Shown here one piece after another: positions 34,208 to 41,735 of a stretch of 64,000 nt of DNA. This stretch comes from Pseudomonadota bacterium (lineage in GTDB: Bacteria > Myxococcota_A > UBA796 > UBA9615): positions 1 through 64,000 of the forward strand of contig JAAESI010000105.1 in NCBI GenBank assembly GCA_024229515.1, written 5' to 3'. The first letter of the stretch is position 1. Each line of letters opens with the position of its first letter. The position numbers and the translations under genes were made by a program. The notes under the pieces were generated by a model, which searched no databases, was not told the origin of the DNA, and was given only the letters and a program-made list of their open reading frames with translations.

Positions 34208-35504
34208 GCACCCGCCGCAGCCGCGCCCGAAGCCCCGCCGCTCCATCGACCCGCACCGCCCGCGCAGCGTGCAGCCGCCGGTACCGACGCGCGAGGTTCA
34301 TGCGCTCCCCATCGACCCCGGGGGGCTGGAACGACGATGAGGGGGCATCCGCCCAGTCCGTCCACGCGACCGGATCGCCGGCACCGGGGCGGGCGGCGAC
34401 GCCGAGGGTCAGCTCCACCCCCGCGGACCGCAGCGCATCGACCCCCGCCTGCTCCTCGGGGAGCGAGTAGCCCGGGCTCCCGAGCACCACCGAGCAGGAC
34501 ACGTCGAGCCCGGCCCGACGGCAGGCGTGGGCGGCATCGACCGCCGCCTCCACGGGGTCGTCGCCCGCGTCGACGTCGCCCAGATCCACCGCCTCGACGC
34601 CACACTCGGCGAGCTCCAGCAGGGGGAGCCTCCCAAGGTCCGCGGGAGCCAGCGCGATGCGGAGGTGGCGTTTCGCCCCCATGTGCCGCAGTCCGGCGAG
34701 CAGGGCGCTCCACCACGCCTGGGTGGGAGACGGTCCGGAGCCGCCGCCGAGGTCTTGCCAGGGGATGCCGAGGAGGTCGCAGGAGGCGAGGTCCGCGAGC
34801 ACGGCGTCCACCGGGAGCACGTCGCCCGCGTCGTCCCGCAGCGGCACCTCGGAGACGGCTCCCTGGCCCTTGTCCACGGGCGGGCCGAACCGGAGCAGGC
34901 CCGAGGCGGGCCGCGGCGGCTGCACCGGCCAGCTCCCCCGCCGCGCCCGTCGGTAGACGGCGTAGTCCAGCAGCTTGCGTTCCACCGGTTCGGTGCCGCC
35001 CGCGCGGGCGGGGCCGGCCAACGCCTCCCGCAGTGCTTCGGCGCGACCGCTGGTGCTCACCACCTCCAGGGCCGCCAGCAGAGCCCCCCGCGAAGCCGAC
35101 GGGAGCAAGCCGTCGAGCTCGACCAGGCGACGGGCCCCCTCGGGCCACAGGTCCACCAGCGGTCCTGCCCCGAGCACCAACGCCGAGCCCGCGTGCCGCA
35201 TCGCGCGAGCGGCCTCGAGCCCATCCGCGAGGGCGGCCGGGTGCAGCCACACCACGGCCACGTCGGGCTTGTGCAGAGCCGCGACCGACCGGAGCGTGCT
35301 CTCGGCCCCCGTCCGGGGCATGCGGGCGTCGTGCACGAAGACCCGATGCTTGCTCTCCCGCAAGGCCGCGGTAGCCAGTCGGAGCAGGGGCACGGGCAGC
35401 GCGCCGCGGGGCTCGCGGGCGATGGGAAAGCGGAAAACGGGGTCCAGCGCGTGCTCGTCCGAAGGACGGACGAACAGCGTCCTCAGGACGCGGGCGCGGG
35501 TCAC
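34191..35504 (-). CDS. Radical-SAM/B12-binding-like protein lacking the cluster cysteines
   Basis: 437 aa. Residues about 1-145 follow the cobalamin-binding Rossmann pattern found in front of many radical SAM enzymes (LRLATAALRESKHRVFVHDA, DVAVVWLHPAAL, LVLGAGPLVDLWP). The second half follows the late strands of a radical SAM barrel (LAECGVEAVDLGDVDAG, CRRAGLDVSCSVVLGSPGYS). Where CxxxCxxC is expected (about residue 185) the sequence is RGSWPVQPPRPASGLLRF, with no Cys. It is therefore probably a non-catalytic or re-purposed relative. It could be an unrelated TIM-barrel protein; the call rests on pattern only. Confidence 0.6.
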   Translation of the reverse strand: MTRARVLRTLFVRPSDEHALDPVFRFPIAREPRGALPVPLLRLATAALRESKHRVFVHDARMPRTGAESTLRSVAALHKPDVAVVWLHPAALADGLEAARAMRHAGSALVLGAGPLVDLWPEGARRLVELDGLLPSASRGALLAALEVVSTSGRAEALREALAGPARAGGTEPVERKLLDYAVYRRARRGSWPVQPPRPASGLLRFGPPVDKGQGAVSEVPLRDDAGDVLPVDAVLADLASCDLLGIPWQDLGGGSGPSPTQAWWSALLAGLRHMGAKRHLRIALAPADLGRLPLLELAECGVEAVDLGDVDAGDDPVEAAVDAAHACRRAGLDVSCSVVLGSPGYSLPEEQAGVDALRSAGVELTLGVAARPGAGDPVAWTDWADAPSSSFQPPGVDGERMNLARRYRRLHAARAVRVDGAAGLRARLRRVLSSER

Positions 35505-35516
35505 GGCGACGACCGC

Positions 35517-36416
35517 CTACGGAATGGTCTGGTCCTGCTCGACCGGCGGGTAGATGTCCAACCCGAGGTAGTCGATGGCGCCCTTGAGGTCGCGGAACTT
35601 GTTGTCGAAGTAGGTCAGGTCGTTGACCGTGAAGCTGATGTAGCCGTGCTCGACGGCCTCCCACTCCAGGTGCATCCCGACCTTGACGTACGTGGTGAAC
35701 GAGCCGTCCTCAGCCTCGTAGCGCATCACCAGGGCGCCATGGGGCAGCTCCGGCACGGGGCCGAGCTCACCGGCCTCCGGCGTGTTCGGGTCGCCCTCCG
35801 AGGTGATGAAGACGTTGTCCCTCATCTTCCCGGTGTCGTAGATCGTGTACTGGCCGTTCTCCTCGCCCGTGGACTCGACGAGGATCTTGTCGCCCTTGCA
35901 GATGTGGATGCGAAACTGCCACTCCGCCGAGACGTCCATGAAGTTGTGATACTCGTAATCGAGCGGCTTGTAGCACTGGCCCGCTTCGAGCTCCTTGCCG
36001 ATGCCCTTCAGGTAGTCGAGGTACTCGCTGGGCTTCTTCTTCCCCTTGCCCACAGCCGTGCACCACTCGAAGTTGGTCGCCAGCCACGTGTCCAGCAGGG
36101 CAGGACGGCCCAGGAACGCGGTCTCGAAGTACTCCAGCGACTCCCCGCTGATCTTGAACCCCTCCATCACCTTCCCGGTGGTGAAGTCCTGCAGGTAGAT
36201 CAACGCGTCACTGCGCGCCATCCGCACCTGTCCGGTGTTGAGGTTGGCCCAGTCCGGCGGGCCGTAGCACTTCCAGTCGCCGATCATCGTCTCGCCGACC
36301 GGCGGCGGGGCTTCCTCTTCGCCCTTCTTCTTCTTCTTCTTCTTCTTCGCCAGGGCGGGCCCGCCCATGAGGGCGAGGGCGATGACGACGAGCAGGATGA
36401 TGCGGAAGGACCTCAT
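35517..36416 (-). CDS. Exported protein with poly-Lys N-terminus, 299 aa
   Basis: Signal peptide MRSFRIILLVVIALALMGGPALA directly followed by eight Lys and a Glu/Pro stretch, then a globular region with paired Cys (WKCYGPP, FEWCTAV, GQCYKP, IHICKG). No enzyme motif is visible. The Lys run is encoded by a CTT repeat on the plus strand, a likely slippage site. It probably resides in the periplasm. It lies downstream of the atp genes but is separated from them by a stem-loop, so it is probably transcribed on its own. Confidence 0.8.
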   Translation of the reverse strand: MRSFRIILLVVIALALMGGPALAKKKKKKKKGEEEAPPPVGETMIGDWKCYGPPDWANLNTGQVRMARSDALIYLQDFTTGKVMEGFKISGESLEYFETAFLGRPALLDTWLATNFEWCTAVGKGKKKPSEYLDYLKGIGKELEAGQCYKPLDYEYHNFMDVSAEWQFRIHICKGDKILVESTGEENGQYTIYDTGKMRDNVFITSEGDPNTPEAGELGPVPELPHGALVMRYEAEDGSFTTYVKVGMHLEWEAVEHGYISFTVNDLTYFDNKFRDLKGAIDYLGLDIYPPVEQDQTIP

Positions 36417-36461
36417 AAACGTTCTCCGAAGGCGCGCGATGGTACCACCCCAAGTAGGACA

Positions 36462-36487
36462 GGGCGGCCCACCGAAGTGGACCGCCC
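36462..36487 (-). terminator. Stem-loop with UUCG tetraloop downstream of atpE
   Basis: On the minus strand, GGGCGGTCCAC and GTGGGCCGCCC pair over 11 positions (one G-U) around a TTCG loop, beginning about 30 nt after the atpE stop. There is no strong U tract, so it could be a terminator or a message-stabilising 3' hairpin. Confidence 0.7.
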
Positions 36488-36517
36488 CGCCTGAAACTCG
36501 GGTCTACCGACGAACTC

Positions 36518-36862
36518 TTACAGGTTCGGCAGCTTGCCCTGGAGGAAGAAGGCGATGACGAACGCGTAGATGCACAGCGACTCGATCAGCGCGAGGCAGA
36601 TGATCATCGGGGTCTGGATCTTGCCCGAGGCGCTGGGGTTGCGGGCAATGCCCGTCAGCGCGCCGAAGGCGGCAAGGCCCTGGCCGATGCCACAGCCGAT
36701 AGCGGCGAAGCCGATGGCGAGGCCGGCGCCGAGGGCGACGCCCTTCTGGCCCTCGGAAGCGATGACCTTGCTCAGGTCCTCAGCGGCAAACGCCATCTGA
36801 GGAACGAAGACGACGGCCAGAATGGTCATGGGAATCAGCAGGCTACGGTAGTTGCGAAGCAT
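36518..36862 (-). CDS. atpE: F0F1 ATP synthase subunit c
   Basis: 114 aa. An N-terminal signal-like helix (MLRNYRSLLIPMTILAVVFVPQMAFA) precedes the two-helix hairpin: helix 1 GAGLAIGFAAIGCGIGQGLA, polar loop RNPSASGK, helix 2 with the ion-binding Glu in CLALIESLCIY. The Gln in GIGQG and the ES..Y set resemble the Na+-binding c subunits, although Thr after ES is replaced by Leu. Subunit c forms the rotor ring. It follows atpB with a 15-nt gap; b, delta, alpha, gamma, beta and epsilon are not in the window, as is common when the operon is split. Confidence 0.95.
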   Translation of the reverse strand: MLRNYRSLLIPMTILAVVFVPQMAFAAEDLSKVIASEGQKGVALGAGLAIGFAAIGCGIGQGLAAFGALTGIARNPSASGKIQTPMIICLALIESLCIYAFVIAFFLQGKLPNL

Positions 36863-36877
36863 TTGAGCTCTCCTTGG

Positions 36878-37636
36878 TTAGTGGTCGTCGTGAGCGACCG
36901 CGAGTCCGATGTAGGAGACGCTCAGAAGACTGAACACGAGCGCCTGGATGAAGGAAACGAAGATTCCGAGTCCGAGGAAGATCACCGGAATGCCAAAGCC
37001 AAGCACCGCCGAAAGCTCGGTGGGCAGGACGTTCATGAAGATGTCGAGCACCTTGTGGTCGCCCATGATGTTCCCGTAGAGCCGAATCGAGAGGCTCAGC
37101 GGACGGGAAAGGTGGCTGATGATTTCGATGACGAACATCAGCGGGGCGAGCCAGATGATCGGGCCCATGAAGTGCTTGAAGTACTCCACGGGGCCGTTCT
37201 TGATGATGCCGACGACGTTGTACGTAACGAAGATCACGATGGCCATCGGGATGTTCGTGTTGAGCTGGTCGGTCGGAGGAAGCAGTCCGGGGAAGACCCC
37301 GAGCATGTTGCTGACGAAGATGTAGAGGAAGATCCCGGCAATCAGCGGGAAGTAGGCCTCGGCGTCCTTGCCGAGCACGCCCCGGCACATGTTCAGGATC
37401 GCCTCGGTGTACATCTCGAAGAAGTTCTTCGGGCGGAGGTCGGCGTCGGGGATCAGCGACTCCCGATCCTTGGTGCCGCTCTCCAGACCCATGCGGGCGA
37501 GCCACGCGAGGGTGAGGATGATGAGTACCGCCAGCATCGAGTGCGCGAACGGCAGGTACTCGGCGTTGTCACGCTGCAGGAACGGCAGCAGCGCCAGCCA
37601 CTGGAAAGCTCCCTCAGACGCGATGACGACAGGCAT
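36878..37636 (-). CDS. atpB: F0F1 ATP synthase subunit a
   Basis: 252 aa, about five to six membrane helices. The essential Arg lies in LSLSIRLYGNIMGDH, and the PLIAGIFLYIFVSNMLG and NIPMAIVIFVTYN helices match subunit a. It forms the ion half-channels against the c ring. The ATG lies 12 nt after the atpI stop and 15 nt before atpE, forming the usual I-a-c order. Confidence 0.96.
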   Translation of the reverse strand: MPVVIASEGAFQWLALLPFLQRDNAEYLPFAHSMLAVLIILTLAWLARMGLESGTKDRESLIPDADLRPKNFFEMYTEAILNMCRGVLGKDAEAYFPLIAGIFLYIFVSNMLGVFPGLLPPTDQLNTNIPMAIVIFVTYNVVGIIKNGPVEYFKHFMGPIIWLAPLMFVIEIISHLSRPLSLSIRLYGNIMGDHKVLDIFMNVLPTELSAVLGFGIPVIFLGLGIFVSFIQALVFSLLSVSYIGLAVAHDDH

Positions 37637-37648
37637 CGATACGCTCCC

Positions 37649-38062
37649 TTAGCTCGCCAGGCCCAGAGCCTGCGCGAGGGTTGCCGCCATGACGACGACG
37701 CTCAGTCCGATGATCACGCCGAGAACATTCAGCGCGAGCGGGACGAGCATCACCCACAGGCAGACCCCGAGAAAGCCGAGCTTGAACATCAGGCGCGACA
37801 GCAGCACGCCCCAGTGGACCTCGTCGCCCTCCCCGGTCACCGAGACCACGAAGCGAGACAGAAGCCAGAAGTTGACCAGAGCGACGACGCCGCCCGCGAA
37901 CGCGCCCACGGCGGCGTCCATTCCGAGTCCCAAGCCGGCCCCCGCGACCGCAACCCCCAGGAGGAGCGCAGCGAGGATTCCGATGCGGCGCGCGCCGAGG
38001 GGGATGCCCTCGGTGGTCGGCGACGGCAACGTCATGCTTTCGGTACTCATTTGGGCGCCCAT
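37649..38062 (-). CDS. atpI: ATP synthase subunit I (AtpI-like)
   Basis: 137 aa (ATG 38062; ATG 38050 is an alternative start). Four hydrophobic helices with VNFWLLSRFV and LLSRLMFKLGFLG match the AtpI/DUF4491-like assembly factor family that precedes atpB. It helps assemble the c ring. First gene of the atp cluster. Confidence 0.82.
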   Translation of the reverse strand: MGAQMSTESMTLPSPTTEGIPLGARRIGILAALLLGVAVAGAGLGLGMDAAVGAFAGGVVALVNFWLLSRFVVSVTGEGDEVHWGVLLSRLMFKLGFLGVCLWVMLVPLALNVLGVIIGLSVVVMAATLAQALGLAS

Positions 38063-38169
38063 CTACCCGTAGGGTTCAGGGGTGTCAACTCGACGGCCTG
38101 TACGAGGGACATAGGATCTGTCGTAGAGACGGCCAGGGGGCGCCGGTGCAGCAAAATGTGGCAGGCGGC

Positions 38170-39093
38170 CTATACGACGGGTCGCGTCGACTTCTCCGCC
38201 TGGTTTTGCTCGTACAGCGCGCGCCCTTGTTTGCCGATGACGAAGCCGATCGGACCCATGACGATCGCCACCAGAGCAGCGGCCCACAGGGGCACCGACG
38301 GGATCAGCGCCATCGCCGCGAACGAGCCCGCCGCCATCACGGTCGCGCTCGCCACCTCGACCTCCGTCACCGGGGGTGGGGTCGGCGGCCTCCACTCGGT
38401 CCCCTCGGGAGGGAGGATCTGCGTCAGCGGCCACAGCTGCCAGGAGATCCAGACCAGCCGGTAGTACTCGTTGACGCCCCGACCGGTGAAGTTCGTCTGC
38501 GGACCCTGGCCCCAGGGCTCCCCGTTGGGACCCAGGCAGCGCAGCGCCGGCGAGCCGGGCATGGCGAGTTCCTTGATCGAGTCCTCGAACCGGACCGGTA
38601 GGTACGCGGACAGCTCGGGGTTTCGCGAGTCGCGCAGGTCGGTGAACGCACCCAGGGAGTTCTTGGGCGCGCGGGGCTTGTCGCGCTTGGACCGCCACCG
38701 GCCGAAGTACTGGCTGTGCACGCTCGCGCGCACGAACCAGACGATGAGGGCGGCGAACGCGAGCATCACGCCGAGGGTTAGGAAGTCCCGCCGGATGAAC
38801 AGCTTGGCCGAGCCCGCCAGCGACGCGACCGCCACCGCGAGCCACACCACGAGCGTGTGGTAGGCGCTGCTCAGCAGGTTGAAGGCGGCGTGCTTCTTGG
38901 GGTCGAGGTGGTGCTGCACGTGGTAGTCGAGCAGGGCCACGCAGCCGTCGCAGACGTAGTACCCCCGCCCGATGACCTCACGCGGCGCCTCGTCCTCATC
39001 GATGTACCCCGTGGAGGCGTGCTTGATGGTGCGGGCGTAGCGGACCTCCATGACGTTGTAGGCGTCCAAAGCGCAGTAGACGCACGCCGCCAT
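38170..39093 (-). CDS. Membrane protein with N-terminal Cys pairs, 307 aa
   Basis: The N-terminus has CVYC and CDGC pairs (residues about 4-7 and 47-50), a zinc-ribbon-like arrangement, followed by two helices (VVWLAVAVASLAG, FLTLGVMLAFAALIVWFV), a soluble middle with WISWQLWP, and two further helices near the C-terminus. Family unknown. The ATG overlaps the upstream QueD/PTPS-like stop (TGATG), so the two are co-translated. Confidence 0.78.
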   Translation of the reverse strand: MAACVYCALDAYNVMEVRYARTIKHASTGYIDEDEAPREVIGRGYYVCDGCVALLDYHVQHHLDPKKHAAFNLLSSAYHTLVVWLAVAVASLAGSAKLFIRRDFLTLGVMLAFAALIVWFVRASVHSQYFGRWRSKRDKPRAPKNSLGAFTDLRDSRNPELSAYLPVRFEDSIKELAMPGSPALRCLGPNGEPWGQGPQTNFTGRGVNEYYRLVWISWQLWPLTQILPPEGTEWRPPTPPPVTEVEVASATVMAAGSFAAMALIPSVPLWAAALVAIVMGPIGFVIGKQGRALYEQNQAEKSTRPVV

Positions 39094-39440
39094 CAGGGCT
39101 CCCAGCCGGCGTACGCAGTCGGCGAGGTCCAGACCTCAATGCGGCGGATGCGGACCCCCGCGAGGCGGGCGGCGAGCTGGCCCCCGACCCACTCGGCCAT
39201 GACGGCGGGCGTGGGGGGGCGGTCCTGGAAGGGGGCGAGGTCGTTGAGGTGGCGGTGGTCGATGGGCTCGACGACGTCCTTGAGCGTGCTCCTCAACGCG
39301 CCCCGGTCGAGCACCCGTCCGCCGGCACCGAGCTCGTCCGCTTCGACGAGCGCGACGATCCGGAAGTTGTGGCCATGGAAGGGCCCTTCGGCCTCCTGAT
39401 GGCTGGAACAGATCTCCTCTTCGGCGCGGAAGACGTACAC
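39093..39440 (-). CDS. 6-pyruvoyl-tetrahydropterin synthase / QueD family protein with Glu at the catalytic Cys position
   Basis: 115 aa from a GTG at 39440. Zinc-site residues are SSH (residue 14) and FHGHNF; the family's DHRHLNDL block and the closing WTSPTAY with its Glu are present. The catalytic Cys, normally four residues before HGH (CxxxHGH), is Glu here (EGPFHGH). ExxxHGH is the pattern of PTPS-III enzymes, which make 6-hydroxymethyl-dihydropterin for folate instead of queuosine or biopterin precursors. The loop between the first His and HGH is short. The gene could thus serve folate synthesis; QueD activity is less likely. Confidence 0.82.
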   Translation of the reverse strand: MYVFRAEEEICSSHQEAEGPFHGHNFRIVALVEADELGAGGRVLDRGALRSTLKDVVEPIDHRHLNDLAPFQDRPPTPAVMAEWVGGQLAARLAGVRIRRIEVWTSPTAYAGWEP

Positions 39441-39448
39441 GGTTCGCG

Positions 39449-39458
39449 AGTATAGGCT
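39449..39458. promoter_or_regulatory. Back-to-back -10 elements sharing one TA step
   Basis: AGTATAGGCT reads as TATACT leftward (8 nt before the GTG at 39440) and TAGGCT rightward (9 nt before the ATG at 39468). The whole intergenic region is 27 nt, too short for separate leaders. Confidence 0.55.
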
Positions 39459-39467
39459 GCGCGCGCC

Positions 39468-40103
39468 ATGAGCTCCGAACCTCGCAACGACACACTCCTC
39501 AAAGTCGCCACCTTCATCGCAATCATCGCGGTGATCGTCGGCGGATCCCTCTACATGGGCTCGGTGGTGTCGCCGGAGCCGAGCACCTCCGGCCCCGCCC
39601 TGCGAACGGGCAACATCGAGCCGGTCCCGACCGACCTCCACGTGCCCGTCGAGCTTCGCGGACGCGCCACGGACCCCGCCGCAAAGAACCCGCGCGTACC
39701 CACCGACGCTCCCGCCAAGGCGGACGATTCCTCCGGCGGCGCGGGGCCTGGCGGCGTCGTCGCCCCGGGCCTGCCGGGGATCACCGACCTCGCTCGTTCA
39801 CCCGTCGTGCGCCCCGACGAGGAGAAGGACGCGGCCAAGGGACTCCTGGCCTCCGAGCTCGACAACATCGACCGCTGCTACCGCGACGCCGACCCCGGTC
39901 GGAGCGCGACGGCGTTCGTGAAGTTCCGGGTGACGGACGGCAAGGCCGCAGGCTTGACCATCCAGGTCGACGGCCTCGGCGAGCCCTCGGTGGATGCCTG
40001 CATCCGCATGATCGCGGCCGGCCTCGACGTCAGCGAGCTGTCCGAGGGGACCAGCGTCTACTGGCCCATCACGCTGGACCAGAAGCTCGGCGCCAGCCTC
40101 TAG
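39468..40103 (+). CDS. Membrane-anchored protein with AgmX/PglI-type C-terminal domain
   Basis: 211 aa. One N-terminal membrane helix (LLKVATFIAIIAVIVGGSLYM), a Pro/Gly-rich linker, and a C-terminal domain of about 80 residues with LDNIDRCYRDA, VKFRVTDGKAAG and VDACIRMI, the TonB-C-like fold seen in gliding-motility and secretion proteins of Myxococcota. It would sit in the inner membrane with its domain in the periplasm. Confidence 0.8.
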   Translation: MSSEPRNDTLLKVATFIAIIAVIVGGSLYMGSVVSPEPSTSGPALRTGNIEPVPTDLHVPVELRGRATDPAAKNPRVPTDAPAKADDSSGGAGPGGVVAPGLPGITDLARSPVVRPDEEKDAAKGLLASELDNIDRCYRDADPGRSATAFVKFRVTDGKAAGLTIQVDGLGEPSVDACIRMIAAGLDVSELSEGTSVYWPITLDQKLGASL

Positions 40104-40123
40104 GCGACGCCGGCACCGGCGCC
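40103..40123. terminator. Hairpin between convergent genes
   Basis: A GC-rich self-complementary stretch (CGCCG-GCAC-CGGCG core) fills the 20-nt gap between two convergent genes and could stop both transcripts. No U tract. Confidence 0.35.
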
Positions 40124-41041
40124 TCAGTGCGCGATGTGCTGCTCCGCGAGCAGCTCGTGGCGGTGCAGGACCCGCTCGACCTCGGCTTCAGCCGAGTCCC
40201 CGAGCACGTCCACATGGACCAGGGTCCCGCCGTCACGCACCCGGGCGACGACCTCGTCCATCCCCGGGTGCGTGACGGCCAAGGCCCCGCTGAAGGCCCC
40301 CAGGAGCATGCCCTGGAGCGGATCGCCGATTAGGAGCAGGCCCGCGCCCGCGCCCAGCAGGGTCGCCAGCAGCGCCATGATCGGCCCTTCCAGCCCCCCT
40401 TCGAGGTGGGCGAGGCCGGCTTCCACCAGCTCCTTGTCCCACATCCCCCCGGGATGTCGGTCGACCTGCAGGGGGAGTCCCAGACCGGTCAGCTCGTTGA
40501 TGGTCTGTCGGGCTTCGTCGTCGTCCTCGAAGACCGCGTGCACGTGGTGGTGCAGCGTCGGTCGAACCACGAACGTCACCGGCCGGAGCTGCCCCCCGAG
40601 CATGCGCTCGCGGAAGCTGACCTCGAGCCGACGGTCCAGCGACAGCGAACCGCCTCCGAACATCGCGCTGACGCCGAGCATGAACAGCACCAGGGCAGCG
40701 AACTCGAGCGCCTGGCCGGTGCCGAGCAGCCCCTCGGCGAGGTGCACATTGAGGATCGCCCCGGTGACGACGGGGATCTGCACCGCGGCCGCCAATCGGG
40801 TCATCAACCCGAGCGCCAGGAGCAGGCCTCCGACGAGGTGAGCCACGACGATGAGGTGCGCGAACATTGCGGGAGCGGCCCAAGAGGCGCCGGCCGCCGC
40901 GATGTAGCTGTCGAGCACTTCGGGCTCGACGACAAAGAAGACCCCACGGGCGAAGAGACCAAGGCCGAGGTAGATGCGGAGGAACTCGTAGCCGAGCTCG
41001 CGTCGCTGGAATTGCCTGCGAAGAAGGTCGGAGATCTCCAT
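40124..41041 (-). CDS. DoxX-like membrane protein fused to a regulatory-type soluble domain
   Basis: 305 aa. The N-terminal half has four helices in DoxX order (FLRIYLGLGLFARGVFF, HLIVVAHLVGGLLLALGL, LEFAALVLFMLGVS). The C-terminal half has a soluble part (HAVFEDDDEARQTINEL) and Gly-rich membrane stretches that resemble the general-stress/DUF1269 type. I cannot assign a reaction; DoxX proteins are linked to redox balance and sulfur metabolism. A hairpin lies upstream. Confidence 0.75.
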   Translation of the reverse strand: MEISDLLRRQFQRRELGYEFLRIYLGLGLFARGVFFVVEPEVLDSYIAAAGASWAAPAMFAHLIVVAHLVGGLLLALGLMTRLAAAVQIPVVTGAILNVHLAEGLLGTGQALEFAALVLFMLGVSAMFGGGSLSLDRRLEVSFRERMLGGQLRPVTFVVRPTLHHHVHAVFEDDDEARQTINELTGLGLPLQVDRHPGGMWDKELVEAGLAHLEGGLEGPIMALLATLLGAGAGLLLIGDPLQGMLLGAFSGALAVTHPGMDEVVARVRDGGTLVHVDVLGDSAEAEVERVLHRHELLAEQHIAH

Positions 41042-41122
41042 CCCATGTCCTTTCCGGACGCGGGCGGAGGCCCGAGCGGACGTCCACCCGACGTCATCTG
41101 GATCGACGTTACGCCCGACCTG

Positions 41123-41157
41123 GGGGATTCCCCAGGGGCTTCCCGGGGGGAATCCCC
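41123..41157 (-). terminator. Strong hairpin after the isochorismatase-family gene
   Basis: GGGGATTCCCC and GGGGAATCCCC are 11-bp inverted arms separated by 13 nt, beginning at the stop codon of the upstream gene (minus strand). The stem is long and GC-rich but has no U tract. Confidence 0.5.
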
Positions 41158-41711
41158 TAGCGAACGAGGCGGCTGATGGCCTTGAAGGTGTCGCCCTCGG
41201 CGCGGCGCACCCAGTCGAAGACGACGGTCTCGACGCTGGTGGTCACGCAGCCGAGGTGGTCGTAGAGGCCGAGCGCGGCCTTGTAGTCACGCTTGCTGCG
41301 GGAGACGACGGCGTCCCGCGCGACGTGGACGACGTACCCCTCGGAGGTGAGTCCGCGGGCGGTCTGGAAGACGCAGATGTGCGACTCCATGCCGGCGAGG
41401 ATCACGTGGCTGCGGCCGGTCCGCTCGAGCTGATCAGCGAACTCGGCCACGTCCGAGCAGGCGAAGTCCCGCTTCTCGATGGGCGCGGCCGCATCGCCGA
41501 GCGCCGCCTGGAGGTCGGGCACCGTGTGGCCGAGCCCCTTGGGGTACTGCTCGGTCACCAGGATGGGGACGCCCGCGGCGCGGGCTCCCGCGACCAGGAT
41601 GCAGGCCTTGCGCAGGTGGTCGGCGTGGACGTCCTCGGGCATCACGCCGACGAGGCGCTCCTGCCAATCAATGAGGACAACGACAGAGTTATCGGGCGTC
41701 AACGAAAGCAT
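41157..41711 (-). CDS. Isochorismatase-family cysteine hydrolase
   Basis: 184 aa from the ATG at 41711. Catalytic Asp in VVVLIDWQERLV, Lys in PIEKRDFAC, and Cys in ILAGMESHICVFQTA fit the Asp-Lys-Cys triad, followed by the typical VHVARDAVVSR strand. Relatives hydrolyse nicotinamide, N-carbamoyl amides or isochorismate; the substrate is open. A TAGCGT hexamer ends 8 nt before the start. Confidence 0.9.
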   Translation of the reverse strand: MLSLTPDNSVVVLIDWQERLVGVMPEDVHADHLRKACILVAGARAAGVPILVTEQYPKGLGHTVPDLQAALGDAAAPIEKRDFACSDVAEFADQLERTGRSHVILAGMESHICVFQTARGLTSEGYVVHVARDAVVSRSKRDYKAALGLYDHLGCVTTSVETVVFDWVRRAEGDTFKAISRLVR

Positions 41712-41719
41712 GGCGAAGG

Positions 41720-41729
41720 ACGCTACCAT
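41720..41729. promoter_or_regulatory. Overlapping divergent -10 elements in a 24-nt intergenic region
   Basis: ACGCTACCAT reads TAGCGT leftward (8 nt before the ATG at 41711) and TACCAT rightward (6 nt before the ATG at 41736), sharing a single TA step. Confidence 0.55.
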
Positions 41730-41735
41730 CCGCCG

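Noticed and set aside
36330-36356. CTT repeat as a phase-variation tract
   Set aside because: It encodes in-frame Lys, so unit changes of 3 nt alter length only; no evidence of switching.
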